In this document: positions 40,291 through 45,491 of the stretch, piece after piece | How the letters are laid out: every line of letters starts with the position of its first letter | Numbering within the stretch: the first letter of the stretch is position 1 | Assembly: GCA_011053095.1 (NCBI GenBank) | Contig: DRHS01000021.1 | Coordinates: 1-45,491 of the forward strand | Reading direction: 5' to 3' | DNA: 45,491 nucleotides | Source of the DNA: Bacteroides sp. | GTDB lineage: Bacteria > Bacteroidota > Bacteroidia > Bacteroidales > SM23-62 | Position numbers and translations under genes: made by a program | The notes under the pieces: generated by a model | Databases searched by the model: none | The model's input: only the letters and a program-made list of their open reading frames with translations | Told to the model about the DNA's origin: nothing

Positions 40291-41073
40291 TTAGTTAAAT
40301 CTATATTGTAGATAGATCCCGTAATGATCATTATATAAGGATGGTATCAATGTTAAATTACTACTGTTATTTTTGGATCCAAACATATTTTTCATGTGGG
40401 GGTAAACAAGGTATACTACTTTCGTTGACAGGATTCCTAAACCGGCACCAAAAAACACATCAGACATCCAGTGTTTGTTATTCAGCATTCTAAGAACGCC
40501 TGTGGCTGTTGCTACTGAATACCCGGCTACACTGTACCATAGGCTCAGGTCTTTGTACTCCTCATGTAGAAAAGTCGCAGACACAAAAGCGACTGTTGTG
40601 TGACCGGAAGGGAAAGAATTATTGGCTGAGCCATCTGGGCGCAGCACACCGGTGGTATTTTTTATAGCAGTGGATGTGAGAGAAGCCAGGGAAACAGATA
40701 TAACATAGATCAGACTGCGATCAACAAAATTATTTTTCCCTTTAACTCCTGCAAGGTTTAAACCGTATACAGTCGCAGCTGGCACCCACAGCAGGTAATC
40801 ATCAATACTGGTATGAAAATCGGGGTATTTTTCCTGGATGCATTCATAAGCGTCCTGGCTGCTGTAAAGACCGTTATCACCCATTGTAGCAATACCGGCT
40901 CCCATTAGAATTGTTGGTACCGCCAATACCTGAACAGCTGTTCTCTGATGCCAGGCGGGAGCAATATCTGTCGAGTCAGAATATTGTGCTGATACTGTCA
41001 CCTGAGAAAGCAGGAACGTCAATAATAATATGGCTGATCCTGGGGTTCTAACCAAATAATTCAGCATGATCAT
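40291..41073 (-). CDS. PAP2-family phosphatase, exported
   Basis: This 260-residue protein has a signal-like N-terminus (YLVRTPGSAILLLTFLLSQ) followed by PAP2 motifs. C1 is KNTTGVLRPDG (K-x6-RP), C2 is FPSGHTTVAF, and C3 is RMLNNKHWMSDVFFG with intact His and Asp. Unlike the neighbour at 35.4 kb, the active-site set is complete. It probably acts on lipid or sugar phosphates at the periplasmic face. It is convergent with the large outer-membrane protein, 28 bases from its stop, and divergent from the PAS-SpoIIE gene. ATG 41067 is an equally good start. Confidence 0.88.
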   Translation of the reverse strand: MIMLNYLVRTPGSAILLLTFLLSQVTVSAQYSDSTDIAPAWHQRTAVQVLAVPTILMGAGIATMGDNGLYSSQDAYECIQEKYPDFHTSIDDYLLWVPAATVYGLNLAGVKGKNNFVDRSLIYVISVSLASLTSTAIKNTTGVLRPDGSANNSFPSGHTTVAFVSATFLHEEYKDLSLWYSVAGYSVATATGVLRMLNNKHWMSDVFFGAGLGILSTKVVYLVYPHMKNMFGSKNNSSNLTLIPSLYNDHYGIYLQYRFN

Positions 41074-41229
41074 TCATCGATAGTGGATTTGCCTGGGCCA
41101 ATTTAATTAAATTTACACTTATTCCTTAAACGGCATAAGTCGTTGGAATATTTAAATGCAGAATCCTGTAATTAATTCACCGCTTGTACTAATTATTTTG
41201 TACATTAATCTGAATAAATATTCCTTCCA

Positions 41230-42513
41230 ATGACAGCAGGTTCAGACTCCCGCAAAGATTTAATTGTGAAACTCGAACTCGCAAGGAAACAGATCGCAAA
41301 ACTTGAATATGCAATTGAAATTAATGACAAAACTCCTGATGTAATACGGGAAATTGAGGAGAAGTATAAATTTATAGTTAATTCATACGGTGAGTTGATG
41401 ACACTCATCAACCGGGATTATATCTACGAACTTGTGAATGATTCTCTCTGCCGGGCATTTGGTAAATCAAGGGATGAATTTATTGGCAAAACTGTTGCCG
41501 AAGTATGGGGCAAGGAAAAATTCACCAGGGAGATAAAAGTAAAGATTGATAAATGTTTTCGTGGAGAGATATTTAAAGAGGAAGACACCTTCATGATCCC
41601 GGGAGGAGAAAAAAGATATTATGCCGTAACCTATTATCCCTACCAGAATGAACAAAATGAGATAACACATATCGTAGGTGTAACGGATGACATTACGGAC
41701 AGAAAAAAAACTGAGATCGCTTTGAAAAAATCGGAAGAAGAACTCAGGGTGCTAAATGAGAAAAAAGATAAATACCTGGCCATAATTAATTCTGATCTTG
41801 AAAAGGCTTCATGTCATGTGAGATCTTTATTGCCTGATCCAGTCGAAAACAGGGATTTGAGGATAGACTGGAAGATCGTTCCGTCAGTGCAACTGGGAGG
41901 GGATAGTTTTGGATATCACTGGATTGATGATGAACATTTTGCGATTTATATACTTGATGTTACCGGTCATGGACTGGATGCTGCACTTCACTCAGTCTCA
42001 GTATTAAATACCCTGAGATTTCAGAATCTCAAAAACACAGATTTCAGGAATCCGGGTGAAGTCCTGAAAGGGTTGAACTCAGTTTACCAGATGAGTGAGC
42101 ATAGCGCCAAGTTCATTACTATGTGGTATGCAGTTTACAACCGTTTGAAGGATGAGTTAATATGCGCCGGTGCAGGGCATCCTCCCCTGTTGATCTTTAA
42201 GGAAGGGAAAATCCATGCCAGTGTACAATCAAAGAACATAATGATAGGGGTTGAAGAGGATCATGAATTTCAGTCTGAACATATTGAACTGGGAGGTAGT
42301 GCTGTTATATATTTTTATACCGATGGAGTTTATGAAGTTATTAAGAGGGATGGGGAAATGATGACTGTGGAGGATCTGGAAGATTTTCTGAAAACTCATC
42401 AAACTCAGAACGGTGCAGAAATGCAAATTCTTTATGAAATGCTGGAAAAACAGAGCCCTGATGGTAAACTGGATGATGATTTTACAATTATGAAAGTCAA
42501 TCTCAAAAGATGA
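41230..42513 (+). CDS. PAS domain plus SpoIIE/PP2C-type phosphatase
   Basis: This 427-residue cytosolic signalling protein has an N-terminal coiled coil (about 10-45), a PAS domain (about 50-160; IYELVNDSLCRAFGKSRDEFIGKT, ending TDITDRKK-like), a short coiled linker and a SpoIIE-type Ser/Thr phosphatase (about 190-425). Metal-binding Asp sites are GGDSFGYHWID, DVTGHGLDAAL, GAGHPPLLI, YTDGVYE and DDDFTIMKV. Such RsbU-like proteins dephosphorylate anti-anti-sigma factors after sensing through PAS. Its stop overlaps the ppk1 start (ATGA 42510-42513), so the two are translationally coupled. No anti-sigma partner is in the window. Confidence 0.9.
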   Translation: MTAGSDSRKDLIVKLELARKQIAKLEYAIEINDKTPDVIREIEEKYKFIVNSYGELMTLINRDYIYELVNDSLCRAFGKSRDEFIGKTVAEVWGKEKFTREIKVKIDKCFRGEIFKEEDTFMIPGGEKRYYAVTYYPYQNEQNEITHIVGVTDDITDRKKTEIALKKSEEELRVLNEKKDKYLAIINSDLEKASCHVRSLLPDPVENRDLRIDWKIVPSVQLGGDSFGYHWIDDEHFAIYILDVTGHGLDAALHSVSVLNTLRFQNLKNTDFRNPGEVLKGLNSVYQMSEHSAKFITMWYAVYNRLKDELICAGAGHPPLLIFKEGKIHASVQSKNIMIGVEEDHEFQSEHIELGGSAVIYFYTDGVYEVIKRDGEMMTVEDLEDFLKTHQTQNGAEMQILYEMLEKQSPDGKLDDDFTIMKVNLKR

Positions 42514-44558
42514 TGAAAACAAACAAGTTTATAAACCGTGATATCAGCTGGCTGTCTTTCAACGGAAGGGTTCTCGATGAGGCAAAGGATAGTAGTCTGC
42601 CTCTCTATGAAAGGCTTAAATTCCTCGCTATTTATTCTTCCAATCTTGATGAGTTTTATAAAGTAAGGGTGGCAGCATACCGGAGATCGGATACAGAAGA
42701 AGGGACAACTTCAATATTGAAGAGGATCCTTACGATTGTAGATAAACAGCAGAATGAGTTTGGCTCGGTATTCTGGAATGAACTGGTTCCCGAACTCAGG
42801 AAAAATAAAATCATATTACGTCAGAATGAGCGTCTGAGTAAATCCCGTAAGGAGTTTATTGAGAGATTTTTCTATCAGGAAGTCATTCCGTACCTGAATC
42901 CCATATTACTGGTTAAAGGAAAAATCCTTCCCTTTCTCCAGGATGATTCAATATACCTGGCGGTGAAACTAATTAGGAAGTCAGATCCCGGCCGTGAGGT
43001 CAACACAAAGCGAATGGCAAGGTATGCCATAGTTAATATTCCAAGCGACCGGCTTCCAAGATTTATTGAATTGCCTGTTTATAACGGGGAAAATTGTGTT
43101 ATGTTCCTGGATGATATAGTACGGATGAACTTTGATGCCATTTTCCCCGGATACGATGTAGAGTCATCTTACAGTATCAAGATGTCACGCGATGCTGACC
43201 TGGGTATTGAGGATGAATTTACCGGTGACCTGGCAGTTAAGATAAGCGACTCACTGGTAAGGAGAAAGACCGGCGTACCATCGCGGTTCCTGTATGATAG
43301 TGATATACCTGAGTCTTTTCTGAAATTTCTAAGGGAATCCTTAAAATTATCAAAAGATAATCTTGTCCCGGGTGGAAAATATCATAATTATTCAGATCTT
43401 TTTACCCTTCCCAATCCACTGTCCCCAAAACTGGAGGTAAAATCTCTTCCGCCACTGGCAAATAAGGAACTTGATTCATTTCCTACAATGATTGAGGCAA
43501 TTTCAACTCGGGACTGGATGCTTCATTTTCCATACCACTCTTATGATCCTGTAATTCGATTCCTGAATGAAGCAGCTATGGATCCGGAGGTAAAGGAGAT
43601 AAAGACCACACAATATCGTGTTGCATCGGATTCGGCAATTGTGAATGCATTGGTAAACGCCAGAAATAACGGGAAAAAGGTTACTGTTTTTGTTGAATTG
43701 AAGGCCCGGTTTGATGAGTATTCAAATCTGCAGTTTGCCAGGAAGATGAAGAAAGCGGGAATACGGATTATTTACAGCATTCCTGGTTTAAAGGTACATG
43801 CAAAAGTTGCACTTGTTATCAAAAAACAGATTAAGAAAAAGCAGGCAGCATATGCCTTCCTGAGTACAGGTAATTTCAATGAAAAGACTGCCAGAATCTA
43901 TGCAGATCACGGATTATTTACCAGTGATGACAGGATTACAAAGGAGCTGAAAGACCTGTTTGTTTTTCTTGAAAATCAGGAGGTAAAGCCAGATTTGAAA
44001 CACTTATTGCTGGCTCAGGTGAACATTAAGAAAGAGTTCACCAGAATGATAGACAGGGAGATCAGGAATGAGAAAGAAGGCAAAGAGGCATGGATGATTT
44101 TAAAAATGAATGGGCTGGATCATAAAAAAATGATCAATAAGCTTTACGAAGCGAGTAAAAAGGGGGTAAAAATTGACCTGGTAGTACGTGGTATCTGCTG
44201 CCTGGTTCCGGGTAAAAAATACAGCCAGAACATAACTGTAACGAGGATAGTCGACAGGTTTTTGGAACATGCAAGGGTTTTTGTATTCTGTAACGATGGA
44301 AATCCGGAGATCTATATGGCCTCAGCAGACTGGATGAATAGAAATCTTAACCGGAGAATTGAACTTGGTTTTCCGGTATATGATGAGAGCATAAAAAATG
44401 AAGTCCTGGAAATCCTGAGATTACAGCTGGCAGACAATACCAAGGCAAGGATCCTTGATAGCGAACATAATAATATACTCAAGCAAACTGGTTCCGACCG
44501 AAAGATAAGGGCTCAGATTGAAACTTATAAGTATCTGAAACAAACCTGCAATAGGTAA
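42510..44558 (+). CDS. ppk1: Polyphosphate kinase 1
   Basis: This 682-residue enzyme extends polyphosphate from ATP. The N-terminal domain opens with NRDISWLSFNGRVLDEA and LKFLAIYSSNLDEFYKVRV. The core has KTTQYRVASDSAIV, VTVFVELKARFDE and the autophosphorylated His in IPGLKVHAKVALV (H430), followed by STGNFNEKTA. A second His lies in FLEHARVFVF, and SADWMNRNLNRRIEL is also conserved. Length is typical. It is translationally coupled to the PAS-SpoIIE gene. No exopolyphosphatase (ppx) is next to it. Confidence 0.97.
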   Translation: MMKTNKFINRDISWLSFNGRVLDEAKDSSLPLYERLKFLAIYSSNLDEFYKVRVAAYRRSDTEEGTTSILKRILTIVDKQQNEFGSVFWNELVPELRKNKIILRQNERLSKSRKEFIERFFYQEVIPYLNPILLVKGKILPFLQDDSIYLAVKLIRKSDPGREVNTKRMARYAIVNIPSDRLPRFIELPVYNGENCVMFLDDIVRMNFDAIFPGYDVESSYSIKMSRDADLGIEDEFTGDLAVKISDSLVRRKTGVPSRFLYDSDIPESFLKFLRESLKLSKDNLVPGGKYHNYSDLFTLPNPLSPKLEVKSLPPLANKELDSFPTMIEAISTRDWMLHFPYHSYDPVIRFLNEAAMDPEVKEIKTTQYRVASDSAIVNALVNARNNGKKVTVFVELKARFDEYSNLQFARKMKKAGIRIIYSIPGLKVHAKVALVIKKQIKKKQAAYAFLSTGNFNEKTARIYADHGLFTSDDRITKELKDLFVFLENQEVKPDLKHLLLAQVNIKKEFTRMIDREIRNEKEGKEAWMILKMNGLDHKKMINKLYEASKKGVKIDLVVRGICCLVPGKKYSQNITVTRIVDRFLEHARVFVFCNDGNPEIYMASADWMNRNLNRRIELGFPVYDESIKNEVLEILRLQLADNTKARILDSEHNNILKQTGSDRKIRAQIETYKYLKQTCNR

Positions 44559-44569
44559 TACAAAATTTT

Positions 44570-44655
44570 TATCCGGATCTAAACCATTCATCCCGGATTC
44601 AACCATCTATCCCAAAATTTTAACAACTCATCCCAAATCTTATACTGTACATTCC
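44570..44655 (+). promoter_or_regulatory. Five phased direct repeats, LytTR-box-like
   Basis: Units ending in ATCCC/ATTCC recur at 44570, 44589, 44608, 44629 and 44650 (steps 19, 19, 21, 21 bases). The three central 13-mers start at 44582, 44601 and 44622: AACCATTCATCCC, AACCATCTATCCC and AACAACTCATCCC. The 9-mers ACCATTCAT and ACTGTACAT come close to the LytTR consensus of tandem 9-bp boxes two helical turns apart. They end just upstream of the -33 element of the receptor gene. Confidence 0.55.
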
Positions 44656-44661
44656 AGGTAA

Positions 44662-44692
44662 TTGTCATCGAGTATATACCAATGTATGTTTA
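44662..44692 (+). promoter_or_regulatory. Bacteroidota-type promoter of the second TonB-dependent receptor
   Basis: A TTG at 44662-44664 and TATGTTTA (7 of 8 bases of TAnnTTTG) at 44685-44692 are 20 bases apart, as in Bacteroidota sigma-factor promoters. The ATG follows at 44701. Confidence 0.5.
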
Positions 44693-44700
44693 AGTAGAAT

Positions 44701-45411
44701 ATGAAACCCCTAATAACTATCGCAATGACAAAAATCAATCAACTATCCAATCTGATCCTGGCATTGCTTATAACTGTAATGGTGTATAATCCATGCTATT
44801 CTACAGGTGTAAGTGAATCCGGAAATGCGACTTTGTACGGATATCTTAAAGACTCTGAAAATGGAGAACCCTTAATCGGAGCAACGGTTTACATTCTTCA
44901 ATTAAGAATTGGCACCGTTACTAATGAATATGGATTCTATTCCCTGGCCTTACCTGAAGGAAGCTATGCAATTGAATTCAGTTATATAGGATATGGAACC
45001 AGATCTCAGCATATTGAACTGTTTGCCGATCAGCGGCATGATCTTGAATTGGTTGAAGAATTAACGCAGATTAATGAAGTTGTGGTCCGGGCAGAGAAAA
45101 GGGATCATAATGTGACAAGTACAGAAATGAGTGTTGATAAGCTGGATATGAAAACTATTCAAAAAATGCCAGCCTTTATGGGTGAGGTAGATATAATCAA
45201 AAGCATTCAATTATTGCCAGGAGTTAGTACCGTGGGTGAAGGTGCCTCTGGTTTTAATGTTAGAGGAGGCAGTGTTGGACAAAACCTGGTTTTACTGGAT
45301 GACGCCCCGGTATATAATTCATCCCACGTAATGGGTTTCTTTTCTGTATTTAATCAAAAGAATTCCTCGAGGCTCTGCCTCGGGGTAAAGAGGAAAGTTA
45401 AGAAAACCTAA
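44701..45411 (+). CDS. TonB-dependent receptor, 5' fragment interrupted by an insertion element
   Basis: The signal peptide has hydrophobic core LSNLILALLITVMVYNPC. A carboxypeptidase-regulatory-like domain (TLYGYLKDSENGEPLIGATV, VTNEYGFYSLALPEGSY) is followed by the plug start: MSVDKLDMKTIQKMPAFMG, IIKSIQLLPGVSTVGEG, GFNVRGGSVGQNLVLLDD and PVYNSSHVMGFFSVFN. The receptor sequence ends around 45355, where normal plugs continue with residues such as PDA. The last 20 or so codons (KNSSRLCLGVKRKVKKT) derive from insertion DNA. The first Met is at 44701; a Met at 44725 is also possible. The protein would lack the whole barrel. Confidence 0.85.
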   Translation: MKPLITIAMTKINQLSNLILALLITVMVYNPCYSTGVSESGNATLYGYLKDSENGEPLIGATVYILQLRIGTVTNEYGFYSLALPEGSYAIEFSYIGYGTRSQHIELFADQRHDLELVEELTQINEVVVRAEKRDHNVTSTEMSVDKLDMKTIQKMPAFMGEVDIIKSIQLLPGVSTVGEGASGFNVRGGSVGQNLVLLDDAPVYNSSHVMGFFSVFNQKNSSRLCLGVKRKVKKT

Positions 45412-45438
45412 AGGTTTTCGTATGCATGAAAATGCATA
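45365..45438 (+). repeat. Three consecutive hairpins in the insertion-element left end
   Basis: Hairpin 1 is CCTCGAGGC / GCCTCGGGG (45365-45373 with 45377-45385, one G-U). Hairpin 2 is AAAACC / GGTTTT (45403-45408 with 45413-45418). Hairpin 3 is TATGCAT / ATGCATA (45421-45427 with 45432-45438) with a GAAA tetraloop, just before the ATG at 45449. Confidence 0.8.
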
Positions 45439-45448
45439 TTTTTGGTTC

Positions 45449-45491
45449 ATGAGCGAGCATATACTAAAGAGACATAATAAAACTCTGCTGA
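45449..45491 (+). CDS. Start of an IS200/IS605-type transposase (partial)
   Basis: Fourteen codons are visible (MSEHILKRHNKTLL) before the window ends. They resemble the N-terminus of Y1-family TnpA transposases of Bacteroidota, which continue with a strand leading to the HUH motif. Too short for certainty; the hairpins upstream and the broken receptor support the call. Confidence 0.5.
   Translation, partial: MSEHILKRHNKTLL

Larger units (their letters stand above)
45356..45491 (+). mobile_element. Left end of an IS200/IS605-type insertion element (partial)
   Basis: Receptor homology stops near 45355. Three hairpins follow (45365-45385, 45403-45418, 45421-45438) and then a transposase-like start. 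No terminal inverted repeat or target duplication can be seen, as expected for this single-strand-transposing family. The element runs off the window, so its right end and exact boundary are unknown. Confidence 0.6.

Noticed and set aside
1..45491. CRISPR arrays, tRNA or rRNA genes
   Set aside because: No regularly spaced 25-40-bp repeats, cloverleaf sequences or rRNA-like stretches were noticed on either strand. A tRNAscan/Infernal run would be needed to exclude small RNAs.

Overview
The window looks like chromosomal DNA of a Bacteroidota bacterium, probably an environmental member of Bacteroidales or Marinilabiliales. The signs are two TonB-dependent receptors with an N-terminal carboxypeptidase-regulatory-like domain, a PorT-like barrel, lamin-tail proteins, a thiol-type ArsC, weak Shine-Dalgarno signals and several TAnnTTTG-type -7 promoter elements. 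No rRNA, tRNA or CRISPR array was seen. Gene density is high and no stretch over 300 bases lacks a gene.

Positions 1-16.6 kb are mostly core genes. They hold the 3' end of carB with an apparently gutted allosteric domain, an FMN-binding glutamate-synthase-like enzyme, a TonB protein, a TPR-like lipoprotein, hflX, asd (minus) and a large secreted lamin-tail protein. Next come a minus-strand run sppA-lpxK-purine nucleoside phosphorylase, folK, an acyltransferase-like gene coupled to radC, rpsT, and a degenerate-ATPase/receiver protein.

Positions 16.7-20.5 kb are an arsenic region. The minus-strand run arsR-arsM-arsC has a perfect palindrome just before arsM. Divergent from it are an OprP-like porin and a small exported protein with a covalent-FMN attachment motif. 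Positions 20.5-26.5 kb hold a small heat-shock gene behind a sigma54-like promoter with tandem boxes, a DUF1801 protein, a membrane-protein remnant, a universal stress protein with an M28 peptidase, an SDR enzyme and two outer-membrane barrels.

Positions 26.6-33 kb are a respiratory module. An octaheme lipoprotein with HEAT and TPR repeats faces a Rieske / cytochrome b6-type / polyheme cytochrome c operon, probably a menaquinol-oxidising complex. The polyheme protein has one heme motif in which the second Cys has become Tyr.

Positions 33-41 kb are envelope genes. They hold a TonB-dependent receptor broken by one extra G, then a 1232-residue outer-membrane protein flanked on both sides by PAP2 phosphatases. 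That protein joins a metallophosphoesterase-like head lacking several metal ligands, a central part with kinase-like motifs, and a C-terminal beta-barrel. This is the best candidate here for an undescribed system. Positions 41.2-45.5 kb hold a PAS-SpoIIE phosphatase translationally coupled to polyphosphate kinase, then a second TonB-dependent receptor behind a phased array of LytTR-like boxes. That receptor is interrupted by the left end of an IS200/IS605-type element running off the window.
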